Notes: generated by a model not told the origin, from the sequence alone. 64,000 nucleotides of DNA from Pseudomonas abietaniphila (GCF_039697315.1 NZ_CP155619.1:5518001-5582000); one strand, 5' to 3'. Shown: positions 19,979 through 29,178, counted from the first letter of the stretch. Made by a program: numbers and translations.

Positions 19979-21142
19979 TCAAACCTGCTCCGGCGGCGGA
20001 TCATCCTTACGCCGACGAAACAACGTCCCGCGTTTCCAGTGCTTCCCAAACCGGATCCCCGGCGCTTCGATGTAGCAATGGGTCAACATCGACACCACCA
20101 CCACGGCGATGACCACAAAGAGCATCAGCAAGTTATCGTTCAGCGCAGTCCCCGTGCTCAGATAACGCACCATCGTGCCGCTGGTTTCGCCCGGCCGGTC
20201 GACCAGCCATGACAGGCCGCTGAACTTCGCCGCCAGCGTGATGACTGTCGCCAGCACGAATATCACCGCCGCATGGGTCAGGTAAATGGACAGCCACAAC
20301 TTGCCCAGCGCCGGGAACAACCGCAGGCGCAGGAGTCCGGACACCAATCCGGCCTCATAAGAAAAAATCAGCACCGCCGCGCAGAACAGCAGCCCAAGCT
20401 CGATGGTCAGCGGCGGTTCGCCCTGCGTCATGACCCAGTAAATCGCTGCCAGCACACCCACCTCCAGCACCGTGGCGAATGCCGGACCCGGCACCGAGTC
20501 ATGTAGCCGCACGTACAGGCGGTAAGTGATCGCGCCGGCAAAGAAACACGAAGCCCCCCACAGCACGTTGCGCGGGATCAGGTTGAAATCCTTGTACAGC
20601 GCGATGAACGCCAGGACGCACAGCAGTGAAAACAGCTTTCGCGCCAGGCCCGGCAGGGAGAACAGGATCAGCGCGAAGATCACCCACAGATAGAATTCGA
20701 CACTGATGAACCAAGAGGGGTAGTTGAACGACAGGGCATTGAACGTCGGCCACCAGGCCTGGATCAGCAGTAGATTAGGCAGGATCTCGCTCGGCGCGCG
20801 GTCGCCGCTGAATGCCGGGTAATTCAGCGACAGGCCATATCGCTCCATCACCAGTTTCAGGCACTCGAACCCGATGAAAAACAGCAGCACGGCGACGTGC
20901 AAGGGCACCACGCGACAGGTTCGCGTGATCATGAACTCGCCCAGTTGGCGAGGCGTGGCCAGGTGACCGATGTAGCGCCGGTAAATCAGAAAACCGCTCA
21001 AGGCGAAGAAGAAGCCCACGAACTGGCTGGCGTTTCTGAAAAACGTCAGCTCCGTGATGCTGCGCTCAATGTGCGAGTGATGAACGATCAGCGCGACGGC
21101 ACACAGGCCGCGAAAGCTGTCGAGCACGAGAAATCGCTTCAT
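19979..21142 (-). CDS. Acyltransferase 3 family membrane protein (OafA/YrhL-like)
   Basis: 387-residue integral membrane protein with about 10 hydrophobic segments, from the family that O-acylates surface sugars or other extracytoplasmic glycans. The N terminus LDSFRGLCAVALIVHHSHIER carries the Arg-Gly and paired-histidine signature of the family. RTCRVVPLHVAVLLFF (about 85-100) is the second conserved block. No SGNH domain is fused. Neighbours do not name a polysaccharide locus: an orphan next to the repeat block and divergent from dgoK. The acceptor is unknown. Confidence 0.85.
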   Translation of the reverse strand: MKRFLVLDSFRGLCAVALIVHHSHIERSITELTFFRNASQFVGFFFALSGFLIYRRYIGHLATPRQLGEFMITRTCRVVPLHVAVLLFFIGFECLKLVMERYGLSLNYPAFSGDRAPSEILPNLLLIQAWWPTFNALSFNYPSWFISVEFYLWVIFALILFSLPGLARKLFSLLCVLAFIALYKDFNLIPRNVLWGASCFFAGAITYRLYVRLHDSVPGPAFATVLEVGVLAAIYWVMTQGEPPLTIELGLLFCAAVLIFSYEAGLVSGLLRLRLFPALGKLWLSIYLTHAAVIFVLATVITLAAKFSGLSWLVDRPGETSGTMVRYLSTGTALNDNLLMLFVVIAVVVVSMLTHCYIEAPGIRFGKHWKRGTLFRRRKDDPPPEQV

Positions 21143-21410
21143 CTTACGGGTCCTTTTGCAGATGAGTGTAGACCGTGGATGGCAGGTGGCTATCGGCGTC
21201 TGATGTCGCCTGAGCTTAAGGAACAGCGTGTGAAAAAAACGCGAGGGATGGTTACCACCTTCGGCACTGGAGGCTGAATGGTCGGTGAGGCAACGAGGAT
21301 GTCTGGAGCAGCCCGGGGATCCGGGGCAGAACGGAGTATGCCTGAGTGAACCGAGGAGCTGCCAGATTCAGCGGCGAAGGCGAGGCGTGCACTCGTGGCA
21401 AAATGTAAAG

Positions 21411-21427
21411 ATCCCACAATATGGGAT
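21411..21427. promoter_or_regulatory. Palindrome upstream of dgo promoter, candidate operator
   Basis: ATCCCA-CAATA-TGGGAT: perfect 6-bp arms with a 5-bp spacer, 13 bp upstream of the -35 box of the dgoK promoter. The IclR-family gene at the end of the cluster is the natural candidate to bind here. Position just upstream of -35 would fit activation or repression. Confidence 0.45.
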
Positions 21428-21440
21428 AGCAATTTACATA

Positions 21441-21470
21441 TTGAGATAATTCTGTTTCCGGGTTTATAGT
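21441..21470 (+). promoter_or_regulatory. Candidate dgoK promoter
   Basis: -35 TTGAGA (21441-21446), an 18-bp spacer and -10 TATAGT (21465-21470), 41 bp before the dgoK ATG. Confidence 0.6.
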
Positions 21471-21510
21471 TCGCCCCGCATTCACTCATTAATAACAATC
21501 AGGTGAAGCC

Positions 21511-22527
21511 ATGCAGGCGCAATTGATCGCGCTCGATTGGGGAACGACCTCCCTTCGTGCGTATCGACTCGGCGAAAACGGCCGGGTACAGGAACAACGC
21601 TCGCTCAGCGCGGGCATCATGCAATTGCCTTCTACCGCTCGCAGGGTTGCCGGCCAGCTGTGCAGCGACGGTTTTGAGCTGGCATTCGATGAAGCCTGTG
21701 GCGATTGGCTCGACGCCCAGCCGAGCTTACCGGTCATCGCTTGCGGTATGGTCGGCAGCGCTCAAGGATGGCGGGAAGCGGTTTACCAGCAGACGCCAGC
21801 TAGCGTTGCGGCGCTGAGTTCTGCGCTGGTGACGGTGCGCAGCGTGCGCGGCGTCAATGTCCACATTGTTCCTGGCGTGCTGCAACGCTCCGAACTGCCC
21901 AATGTCATGCGCGGTGAAGAGACGCAGGTTCTGGGCGTTCTCAGTGCGTTGCCCGCCGAAGAAAAGGCCAGGCCACTGTTGATCGGGTTGCCCGGCAGCC
22001 ACTCGAAGTGGGTGAGGGCGGTCGACGGTCGCATCGTTCATTTCGATACCTTCATGACCGGCGAGGTCTATGCCGCGCTGTCCAGTCACACCATCCTCGG
22101 CCGCACGATGCAGCGCAGCGATGCGTTCGACGTCGTTGCCTTCGACCGTGGTGTCGCCGTCGCGCAATCTCCGGAAGGCGCCGCAGGCCCGCTCTCGACC
22201 ATATTCAGCTGTCGCACCCTCGGCCTTACCGGCGCCTTGGCCGGTACCGCGCAACCCGATTATCTGTCCGGTCTGCTGATCGGCCACGAAATCGTGGCGT
22301 TGACCCAGTTGCTGCGCCAGCACGAGACCGATCTGCCGTCGGTGATTCTGATCGGCAGCGGCCCGTTGCTGGAGCGCTATCAGCGCGCACTCGACGCCAA
22401 TGGCTTCCCACAGGTGACGCTGGCCGAACAGGCCACCGAACGAGGCCTGTGGCAGGTCGCGGTCCAGGCCGGTCTGATTTCATCCACTTCTGCGGCCGCT
22501 GCCCGGCCCCTTCACGTAGAGAACTGA
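21511..22527 (+). CDS. dgoK: 2-dehydro-3-deoxygalactonokinase
   Basis: Phosphorylates 2-dehydro-3-deoxy-D-galactonate with ATP, the second step of D-galactonate catabolism. 338 residues. The N-terminal IALDWGTTSLRAYRLGENG is the phosphate-binding loop of the ASKHA fold, and LIGLPGSHSKWVRAVDGRI (about 155-175) is the DgoK signature. First gene of the cluster, 1 bp before dgoA, which implies coupled translation. Confidence 0.95.
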   Translation: MQAQLIALDWGTTSLRAYRLGENGRVQEQRSLSAGIMQLPSTARRVAGQLCSDGFELAFDEACGDWLDAQPSLPVIACGMVGSAQGWREAVYQQTPASVAALSSALVTVRSVRGVNVHIVPGVLQRSELPNVMRGEETQVLGVLSALPAEEKARPLLIGLPGSHSKWVRAVDGRIVHFDTFMTGEVYAALSSHTILGRTMQRSDAFDVVAFDRGVAVAQSPEGAAGPLSTIFSCRTLGLTGALAGTAQPDYLSGLLIGHEIVALTQLLRQHETDLPSVILIGSGPLLERYQRALDANGFPQVTLAEQATERGLWQVAVQAGLISSTSAAAARPLHVEN

Positions 22528-22528
22528 G

Positions 22529-23161
22529 ATGCTCAAACAAGCCCTCGCGCAAAACGGTCTGGTCGCGATTCTGCGCGGCCTGCGCCCCGAAGAAGCCCCG
22601 GCGATCGGTGACGTCCTGTACACCGCCGGTTTTCGCGTCATTGAAGTTCCGCTCAATTCCCCTCAACCGTACGACAGCATCCGTCTGCTGCGTCAGAGCC
22701 TGCCCGCCGATTGCCTGATTGGCGCAGGCACCGTGCTGACCCCTGAGCAGGTGCGTCAGGTCAAAGAAGCCGGTGGACAGGTCATCGTGATGCCGCACAG
22801 TGACCCCGAAGTGCTGCGTGCCGGCAAGGCCGAGGGCCTGTTCCTGTCCCCAGGCGTGGCAACTCCGACAGAGGCCTTTGCCGCCCTGGCTGAAGGGGCC
22901 GATGTGCTGAAAATGTTCCCGGCCGAGCAAATGGGGCCGGCCGTGGTAAAGGCGTGGCTGGCTGTGTTGCCGGCGGGCACTGTGCTGCTACCGGTTGGCG
23001 GAATCACTCCGGACAACATGAAGGTTTTCCTGGACGCCGGTGTTTCAGGCTTTGGTCTGGGTTCGGGGCTGTTTAAGCCTGGCCTGAGCGCCGCAGACGT
23101 CGCCGAACGCGCGAAGGGCTATGTCGCCGCCTGGAAACAGTACCGCCCCAACGGCAAGTAA
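22529..23161 (+). CDS. dgoA: 2-dehydro-3-deoxy-6-phosphogalactonate aldolase
   Basis: Class I aldolase cleaving KDPGal to pyruvate and glyceraldehyde 3-phosphate. 210 residues of the KDPG/KDPGal aldolase fold: GLVAILRGLRPEEAP near the start with the acid/base glutamate region VIEVPLNSPQP, LIGAGTVLTPEQV, and ADVLKMFPAEQMG, whose lysine is the expected Schiff base. The neighbouring dgoK and dgoD genes support KDPGal rather than KDPG as substrate. It starts 1 bp after dgoK. Confidence 0.95.
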   Translation: MLKQALAQNGLVAILRGLRPEEAPAIGDVLYTAGFRVIEVPLNSPQPYDSIRLLRQSLPADCLIGAGTVLTPEQVRQVKEAGGQVIVMPHSDPEVLRAGKAEGLFLSPGVATPTEAFAALAEGADVLKMFPAEQMGPAVVKAWLAVLPAGTVLLPVGGITPDNMKVFLDAGVSGFGLGSGLFKPGLSAADVAERAKGYVAAWKQYRPNGK

Positions 23162-23241
23162 CTCGCATTGCGCATAGCGGCTTCGAGTAGCAGGCCGCGA
23201 TTACCGGTTTCGAATAGCTTCGAATACAAGAGAGACAAGAC

Positions 23242-24390
23242 ATGAAAATCACCAAACTCACGACCTTCATCGTTCCACCGCGCTGGTGCTTCTTGAAAGT
23301 GGAAACCGATCAGGGTGTCACTGGCTGGGGCGAACCCGTGGTCGAGGGGCGTGCGCATACGGTTGCTGCGGCTGTTGAGGAACTGTCCGACTACCTGATC
23401 GGCAAAGACCCACGCAACATTGAAGACATCTGGACCGTGCTCTATCGCGGCGGCTTCTACCGGGGTGGCGCGATCCACATGAGCGCGTTGGCGGGTATCG
23501 ATCAGGCGTTGTGGGACATCAAAGGCAAGGCACTCGGCGTGTCGGTCAGCGATCTGCTGGGCGGTCAGGTGCGCGACAAGATTCGTGTCTATTCGTGGAT
23601 CGGCGGCGACCGTCCTGCCGATACCGCACGGGCGGCGAAAGAAGCCGTGTCCCGTGGTTTCACCGCCGTGAAGATGAACGGCACCGAAGAACTGCAATTC
23701 CTCGACACCTTCGAGAAGGTCGATCTGGCCCTGGCCAACGTCGCCGCCGTGCGTGATGCGGTCGGTCCGAACGTCGGCATCGGCGTCGACTTCCACGGTC
23801 GCGTGCACAAGCCGATGGCCAAAGTGCTGATGAAGGAACTGGACCCGTACAAGCTGATGTTCATCGAAGAGCCGGTGCTCAGCGAAAACTATGAGGCGCT
23901 GAAAGAGCTCGCGCCGCTGACCAGCACCCCGATTGCCCTGGGCGAGCGCCTGTTCTCGCGCTGGGACTTCAAGCGCGTGCTGAGCGAAGGCTACGTTGAC
24001 ATCATCCAGCCGGACGCCTCTCACGCAGGCGGCATCACCGAAACCCGAAAGATCGCCAACATGGCCGAGGCCTACGATGTGGCGCTGGCGCTGCATTGCC
24101 CGCTGGGTCCGATCGCGCTGGCGGCGTGCCTGCAACTGGACGCGGTCTGCTACAACGCGTTCATTCAAGAGCAGAGCCTGGGCATTCACTACAACGAGAG
24201 CAACGACCTGCTCGACTACATCAAGAACCCTGAAGTCTTCGACTACGACAAAGGCATGGTGAAGATCCCGAACGGGCCTGGCCTGGGGATCGAGATCAAC
24301 GAGGAATACGTCAAGGAACGCGCGGCCATCGGCCACCGCTGGCGTAACCCGATCTGGCGCCATGCCGACGGCAGCTTTGCCGAGTGGTGA
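23242..24390 (+). CDS. dgoD: D-galactonate dehydratase
   Basis: Enolase-superfamily enzyme removing water from D-galactonate, first step of the pathway. 382 residues, matching the E. coli enzyme. Asp183 and His185 lie in GVDFHG, followed by the metal-binding glutamates in FIEEP and ALGER, and the catalytic histidine in [12 protein letters not shown]. These residues separate DgoD from mandelate racemase relatives. The gene sits 80 bp after dgoA and before the transporter. Confidence 0.95.
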   Translation: MKITKLTTFIVPPRWCFLKVETDQGVTGWGEPVVEGRAHTVAAAVEELSDYLIGKDPRNIEDIWTVLYRGGFYRGGAIHMSALAGIDQALWDIKGKALGVSVSDLLGGQVRDKIRVYSWIGGDRPADTARAAKEAVSRGFTAVKMNGTEELQFLDTFEKVDLALANVAAVRDAVGPNVGIGVDFHGRVHKPMAKVLMKELDPYKLMFIEEPVLSENYEALKELAPLTSTPIALGERLFSRWDFKRVLSEGYVDIIQPDASHAGGITETRKIANMAEAYDVALALHCPLGPIALAACLQLDAVCYNAFIQEQSLGIHYNESNDLLDYIKNPEVFDYDKGMVKIPNGPGLGIEINEEYVKERAAIGHRWRNPIWRHADGSFAEW

Positions 24391-24430
24391 TTGCTTGCGC
24401 GGCCTGACGCTGCAAACGCGCAGGCCCCAT

Positions 24431-24519
24431 TCGCGAGCAAGCTCGCTCCCACAGGTTTTGTGTCAGCCAGACGTCCTCCTGACATCCCCGACTTCGGTGG
24501 GAGCGAGCTTGCTCGCGAA
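24431..24519. repeat. Inverted REP pair in the dgoD-dgoT gap
   Basis: TCGCGAGCAAGCTCGCTCCC at 24431 faces its reverse complement ending at 24519 with about 43 bp between. It sits inside the presumed operon, so it may act on transcript stability between the enzymes and the transporter. Confidence 0.85.
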
Positions 24520-24580
24520 GCTTCTAAAACAGACACACACGAATCCAGACCTCAGATAAACATAAAAAGAGGCATTCCCC

Positions 24581-25906
24581 ATGCGCACACAGACCTTGCC
24601 GGAGGCGCGGGCGATCACCGCCACGCCGACACGCAAACGCTTTTTCATCATGGTCCTGCTGTTCATCACCGTGGTGATCAACTACCTGGACCGTAGCAAC
24701 CTGTCCATCGCCGCGCCCGCGCTGACCAGCGAGCTGAACATCGACCCGGTACACGTGGGCCTGGTGTTCTCGGCGTTCGGCTGGACCTACGCCGCCATGC
24801 AATTGCCCGGCGGTTGGCTGGTGGATCGCGTTCCGCCACGCATTCTCTACACCGTCGCGCTGGCCTTGTGGTCGATCGCGACCATCTTCCTCGGCTTCGT
24901 CGGCAGCTTCGTCGGCCTGTTCGTGCTGCGCATGGCGGTCGGCGCGCTGGAAGCACCGGCGTATCCGATCAACAGCCGCGTGGTCACCGCCTGGTTTCCG
25001 GAAAAGGAACGCGCCACTGCCGTCGGCTTCTACACCTCGGGCCAGTTCGTCGGCCTGGCGTTTCTGACCCCGGTCCTCGCCTGGTTGCAAGCCACGTTCG
25101 GCTGGCACATGGTGTTTGTCGCCACCGGCGGCGTGGGCGTGATCTGGGCGGTGATCTGGTACATGGTCTACCGCGAGCCGCGCGATTTCAAAGGCGTCAA
25201 TCAAGGTGAAATCGATCTGATCAAGGACGGCGGCGGTCTGGTCGACATTCAGACCGACACCGAAAAAGCCAAGACCGGTTTCCGCTGGAAGGATCTGGGC
25301 ATCGTCCTGACCCAACGTAAACTCTGGGGCATTTACCTCGGCCAGTTCTGCCTGAATTCGACGCTGTGGTTTTTCCTGACGTGGTTTCCGACCTATCTCG
25401 TGAAGTACCGCGGCATGGATTTCATCAAGTCGGGTCTGTTGGCGTCGTTGCCGTTTCTGGCGGCCTTCGTTAGCGTCCTGTGCTCAGGGTTCTTTTCCGA
25501 CTGGTTGATCCGTCGCGGCCACACCGTGGGTTTTGCGCGCAAGCTGCCCATCATTGCCGGGCTGCTGATCTCCACGTCGATCATCGGCGCCAACTATGTG
25601 GAATCGACACCTCTGGTGATCGCGTTCCTGGCCCTGGCCTTTTTTGGCAATGGCCTGGCGTCGATCACTTGGTCGCTGGTGTCGACGCTGGCCCCGGCGC
25701 GTTTGCTGGGTCTGACCGGTGGCACCTTTAACCTGATCGGTAACCTGGCGGCCATTGCCACCCCGATCGTCATTGGCTTTCTGGCCTCAGGTGAGTCGTT
25801 CGCGCCCGCGATCACGTATATCGCTGTGTTGGCGTTGCTCGGAGCGCTTTCCTACATTCTGCTGGTGGGCAAGGTCGAGCGAATCGAGCTGGATAATCCG
25901 CGCTGA
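24581..25906 (+). CDS. dgoT: D-galactonate/sugar-acid MFS transporter
   Basis: 441-residue, 12-segment major facilitator of the anion:cation symporter branch, importing D-galactonate with protons. The first helix contains INYLDRSNLSIAAPAL, the family signature, followed by VGLVFSAFGWTYAAMQLPGGWLVDR in the second and third. Substrate is inferred from the dgoK-dgoA-dgoD neighbours; a related hexonate is possible. A REP pair separates it from dgoD. Confidence 0.88.
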   Translation: MRTQTLPEARAITATPTRKRFFIMVLLFITVVINYLDRSNLSIAAPALTSELNIDPVHVGLVFSAFGWTYAAMQLPGGWLVDRVPPRILYTVALALWSIATIFLGFVGSFVGLFVLRMAVGALEAPAYPINSRVVTAWFPEKERATAVGFYTSGQFVGLAFLTPVLAWLQATFGWHMVFVATGGVGVIWAVIWYMVYREPRDFKGVNQGEIDLIKDGGGLVDIQTDTEKAKTGFRWKDLGIVLTQRKLWGIYLGQFCLNSTLWFFLTWFPTYLVKYRGMDFIKSGLLASLPFLAAFVSVLCSGFFSDWLIRRGHTVGFARKLPIIAGLLISTSIIGANYVESTPLVIAFLALAFFGNGLASITWSLVSTLAPARLLGLTGGTFNLIGNLAAIATPIVIGFLASGESFAPAITYIAVLALLGALSYILLVGKVERIELDNPR

Positions 25907-25971
25907 CGATTGGCATGCACCCAAGCCGACGACGATAATGCCGCCGGCTTTCTGATTCGATAAGGCGTGAT

Positions 25972-26778
25972 ATGCAAGATTCTTCCGACACCACGAGCGA
26001 GACGGGTAAAGACACGGCGCCGACCGGCACGCAAACGCTGTTGCGGGGGCTGGGCGTGGTGCAGGCGGTCGCCAGCGGCGCCCGGGACCTCAAGGAAATC
26101 GCACGGCTGATCGGGACGACAAAAAGTACGACGCACCGGCTGGCCAGCTGTCTGGTGGAGGAACGTTATCTTCGCGTCTTGCCACAAGTGGGCTATCTGC
26201 TCGGGCCGAAGCTGATCGAACTGGGTTTTCAGGCGCGTGAAGAGTTGCCGTTGGCGATGCTCGCGCGTCCCTTCCTTGATGAGTTGTCGGCGCTGACGGG
26301 TGATACCATCCATCTGGCGATTCGTGACGGGGACGAGGTGCTGTATCTGCACAAGAACCCCGGACGTAATGGTCCGGAGATGCGTTCACGGGTAGGCCAC
26401 CGGATGCCGCTGGCGCGCACCGGCATTGGCAAGGCGCTGTTGCTGGACAGCCCGGAAAGCGAATGGCGCCGACTGTATGACCTGAGCGTGCCGGAAGTGG
26501 CGAGGAACCCGTTGTGGCCTGCGCATCAGGAGCAGACCTGGGAACAGGTGCGCGACCGGATGCACGAGTACGTGAAGGGCGGTTACGCGTTCGATCTTGA
26601 GGACAACGAGCCGTCGATCCGCTGTGTCGCCGCGCCGGTTCGCGATGCCAGCAAACACATCGTCGCGGGGATCAGCATCGCCAGCACAGTGCCGTACATG
26701 CCGCTGGAAAAGATGGCCGAGCTGGTGCCGGTGATCAAGGAGACGGCGGCGCGCTTGTCGGCGGAGTTGGGTGGGTAG
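25972..26778 (+). CDS. IclR-family regulator of the galactonate cluster
   Basis: 268-residue IclR-type regulator. N-terminal winged HTH in LLRGLGVVQAVASGARDLKEIARLIGTTKSTTHRLASCLVEE (about 24-62), and a C-terminal effector domain with HLAIRDGDEVLYLHK, RMPLARTGIGKALL and the usual IRCVAAPVRD. The location 65 bp behind dgoT makes it the likely local regulator. E. coli uses a GntR-family DgoR instead, so here the same pathway is under a different regulator family. The palindrome at 21411 is a candidate target. Confidence 0.9.
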   Translation: MQDSSDTTSETGKDTAPTGTQTLLRGLGVVQAVASGARDLKEIARLIGTTKSTTHRLASCLVEERYLRVLPQVGYLLGPKLIELGFQAREELPLAMLARPFLDELSALTGDTIHLAIRDGDEVLYLHKNPGRNGPEMRSRVGHRMPLARTGIGKALLLDSPESEWRRLYDLSVPEVARNPLWPAHQEQTWEQVRDRMHEYVKGGYAFDLEDNEPSIRCVAAPVRDASKHIVAGISIASTVPYMPLEKMAELVPVIKETAARLSAELGG

Positions 26779-26806
26779 CGGGTACTGTTCGCGGTGTCGC
26801 GTGACC

Positions 26807-26898
26807 CTGTGGGACCGAATTCATTCGGGATGGGATGTTTCGGCCGATGAAAGTGTGTCGGATGCTTCGACCTCTCCCGAATGAATTCGGTCCCACAG
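26807..26898. repeat. Inverted REP pair (ACCGAATTCATTCGGG variant)
   Basis: CTGTGGGACCGAATTCATTC from 26807 faces its reverse complement ending at 26898. It resembles the GAATTCATT REP class but carries ACCG...CGGG instead of AGCG...CGCG, a compensated change of the palindrome stem. Between two convergent genes. Confidence 0.8.
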
Positions 26899-26931
26899 GT
26901 TTCGCCCCACGCCATGCGGGGCGACTTGCGT

Positions 26932-27984
26932 TTACGCTTTCAACGTCGCCATATCGATCACGAACCGATACTTCACATCACCGGCAATCATGCGGCTGTA
27001 CGCCTCGTTGATGTGCTGGATGTCGAGCATCTCGATGTCGCAGCTGATGTCGTGTTCCGCGCAGAAATCCAGCACTTCCTGAGTTTCTGCGATGCCGCCG
27101 ATCAACGAACCCGCCAGTACGCGACGCTTCATCACCAGATTCGCCGCGTGCAGGGCTGGATCGACTGGCTCGATCAGGCCGACCAGAATGTGCACGCCGT
27201 CGAAGCGCAGGGTTTCCAGGTACGGGTTCAGGTTGTGCTGCACCGGAATGGTGTCCAGCAGGAAGTCGAAGTGGCCGGCAGCGGCTTTCATCTGCTCGGC
27301 GTCGGTGGATACGATCACGTGATCGGCGCCCTGACGACGGGCTTCTTCGGCCTTGCTCGCCGAGCGGGTGAACAGCGTGACTTCCGCGCCCATGGCTTTG
27401 GCGAATTTGATGCCCATGTGACCCAGGCCACCCATGCCCAGTACGCCAACCTTGTCACCGGCTTTCACGCCGTAGTGCTTGAGCGGCGAGTAGGTAGTGA
27501 TGCCGGCGCAGAGGATCGGTGCAGCGGCGGCCGGGTTCAGTTTTTCCGGAATACGTACCACGAAGTGCTCGCTGACCACGATGCTGCTGGAATAGCCGCC
27601 CATGGTGTTGGTGCCGTCGATGCGGTCCGGCGTGGCGTACGTCAGGGTCGGGCCTTCGAGGCAATACTGCTCAAGATCCGCAGCGCAGGCTTCGCAGTGA
27701 AGGCAGGAGTCAACCATGCAGCCGACGCCGACCAGATCGCCAACCTTGTGCTTGCTGACGTTGGCGCCGACTTCAGTGACCTTGCCGACGATTTCGTGAC
27801 CCGGCATCAGCGGGTAAACGGCGATGCCCCATTCGTTACGCGCCTGATGGATGTCGGAGTGGCAGACGCCGCAATACAGGATCTCGATCGCCACGTCGTC
27901 AGGGCGAGGGCTGCGGCGGTTGAAGGTCATGGGGGCGAGGGGAGTGGTGGCCGACTGGGCGGCATAACCGATGGCTGTGTACAT
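26932..27984 (-). CDS. Zinc-dependent alcohol dehydrogenase (YahK/cinnamyl-ADH type)
   Basis: 350-residue medium-chain dehydrogenase/reductase, probably an NADPH-linked aldehyde reductase. Catalytic zinc ligands are in YCGVCHSDIH and GHEIVGKV; structural zinc cysteines are in DSCLHCEACAADLEQYC. The nucleotide-binding loop is VGVLGMGGLGHMGIK. The start MYTAIGYAAQS matches relatives and follows GAGG; an upstream in-frame ATG was rejected because it adds 17 atypical residues. Divergent from an AraC-family gene with repeated motifs between, as in regulator/aldehyde-reductase pairs such as yqhC/yqhD. Confidence 0.92.
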   Translation of the reverse strand: MYTAIGYAAQSATTPLAPMTFNRRSPRPDDVAIEILYCGVCHSDIHQARNEWGIAVYPLMPGHEIVGKVTEVGANVSKHKVGDLVGVGCMVDSCLHCEACAADLEQYCLEGPTLTYATPDRIDGTNTMGGYSSSIVVSEHFVVRIPEKLNPAAAAPILCAGITTYSPLKHYGVKAGDKVGVLGMGGLGHMGIKFAKAMGAEVTLFTRSASKAEEARRQGADHVIVSTDAEQMKAAAGHFDFLLDTIPVQHNLNPYLETLRFDGVHILVGLIEPVDPALHAANLVMKRRVLAGSLIGGIAETQEVLDFCAEHDISCDIEMLDIQHINEAYSRMIAGDVKYRFVIDMATLKA

Positions 27985-28074
27985 GTGTAACCTCGCATAA
28001 CGTTGACAGTGGAGGCGGTGCATTCTCCTCAGCAAGGCCTTGACCGGCCATGACCATTCCTCTGTGTGTCATGC

Positions 28075-28150
28075 CTAATCCTCCGAACCTGCCTGATTGG
28101 GTGATGCGCAGAGCGGCAGATCTGCGATCATTGCAGTGTCTAATCCTCCG
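28075..28150. promoter_or_regulatory. Direct repeats CTAATCCTCCG between ADH and AraC genes
   Basis: The same 11 bases occur at 28075-28085 and 28140-28150, in the same orientation and 65 bp apart, in the 178-bp divergent gap. Direct half-sites are the usual target of AraC-family proteins, and the second copy lies just before the AraC start, as expected for autoregulation. Confidence 0.55.
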
Positions 28151-28162
28151 TCACGGTTACTC

Positions 28163-29068
28163 ATGCTCCTGACGTCCCGTTCCGATGCCAACGCCACGCT
28201 GGTTTCGCTGATCAAGCCCCTGTCCCACCGCCCGGGCTTTCTCGACAGTGGTTTGCCCGGTGTGCAGACCATGTCGTGGAGCTATTACGTTGCCAGTTGC
28301 CCGCAAATCTACGAGCCCAGCCTGATCATCCTCGCGCAGGGCAGCAAACTGGCGCGCCTCGGCGCGCGGACGTTTGAATACGGTGCTGGGCATTACCTGG
28401 TGCAGGCGCTGTCAGTGCCGTTCATGTGCGAAACCTTCGCCACCACGGAAGAGCCGTTGTACGGCGTTTCGGTCGCCATTGACCGCATCGTGCTCGGTGA
28501 GCTGGTGCAGGCCATGGCATTGCCCGTCGATGCCTCGGTCAAGGCGCAGACGCCGGAGTCCATGAACTCGGCCGAGCTGGACGCGCAGATGCGTGAGAGT
28601 GTCGAGCGGTTGCTGCGTTGCCTGCACGACCCGATGGATTGTCAGGTGATGGGCCCGGCTCTGGTGCGCGAGGTTTTGTATGCGGCGCTGCGCGGACCGC
28701 AGGCGGGCGTGTTGCGAGCGCTGGTGGAGCAACAGGGGCATTTCGCGAGGATCGCCGCTGCGTTGCAACACCTGCGCGATCACTACAGCGAAGCGCTGAG
28801 CGTCGATGACCTCGCGCGTTGCGCCAACATGAGCACCTCGACTTTTCATGAGCATTTCAAGCGCAGTACGTTGCTGTCGCCGGTGCAGTACCTCAAGCGC
28901 CTGCGTCTGTTGAAGGCGCAGCAAATGCTGATCGGCGAAGGCATGGGCGTGGCGCAGGTCGCGCACAAGGTGGGGTACCAAAGCACGTCGCAGTTCAGCC
29001 GCGAATACAAACGGTACTTTGATCGCAGCCCGGGAGAAGAGGGCGCCCAGTTGAGGGCTTCTGCGTGA
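28163..29068 (+). CDS. AraC-family regulator (YqhC-like)
   Basis: 301-residue regulator: an N-terminal AraC ligand domain (about 10-160, with PSLIILAQGSKLARLG and YLVQALSVPF) and a C-terminal double HTH, LSVDDLARCANMSTSTFHEHFKRSTLLSPVQYLKRLRLLKAQQML and VAHKVGYQSTSQFSREYKRYF. The ATG at 28163 was preferred to a TTG 66 bp upstream that would run through the direct repeats. Divergence from a zinc alcohol dehydrogenase suggests an aldehyde-responsive switch. Confidence 0.88.
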   Translation: MLLTSRSDANATLVSLIKPLSHRPGFLDSGLPGVQTMSWSYYVASCPQIYEPSLIILAQGSKLARLGARTFEYGAGHYLVQALSVPFMCETFATTEEPLYGVSVAIDRIVLGELVQAMALPVDASVKAQTPESMNSAELDAQMRESVERLLRCLHDPMDCQVMGPALVREVLYAALRGPQAGVLRALVEQQGHFARIAAALQHLRDHYSEALSVDDLARCANMSTSTFHEHFKRSTLLSPVQYLKRLRLLKAQQMLIGEGMGVAQVAHKVGYQSTSQFSREYKRYFDRSPGEEGAQLRASA

Positions 29069-29087
29069 CGGCCCGCCGCTGAACATA

Positions 29088-29178
29088 CTGTGGGAGCGAA
29101 TTGATTCGCGAAAAATGTTTCATGCGATGAAGGCGTGTCGGCGTGACCTCCGTATCGCGAATGAATTCGCTCCCACAG
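29088..29178. repeat. Inverted REP pair (GAATTCATTCGCG type)
   Basis: CTGTGGGAGCGAATTGATTC from 29088 faces its reverse complement ending at 29178. Same class as the pair at 3161. It lies between the converging araC-like and etfDH genes. Confidence 0.85.

Larger units (their letters stand above)
21143..21510. other. Divergent intergenic region, acyltransferase/dgoK
   Basis: 368 bp carrying the dgo promoter and a candidate operator at its right end (listed separately). The left two-thirds (21143-21400) shows no gene or clear motif. Confidence 0.5.

Noticed and set aside
20000..29100. Genomic island of recent foreign origin
   Set aside because: The genes are accessory in content, but base composition looks like the neighbours and no integrase, transposase or tRNA-end duplication is seen.
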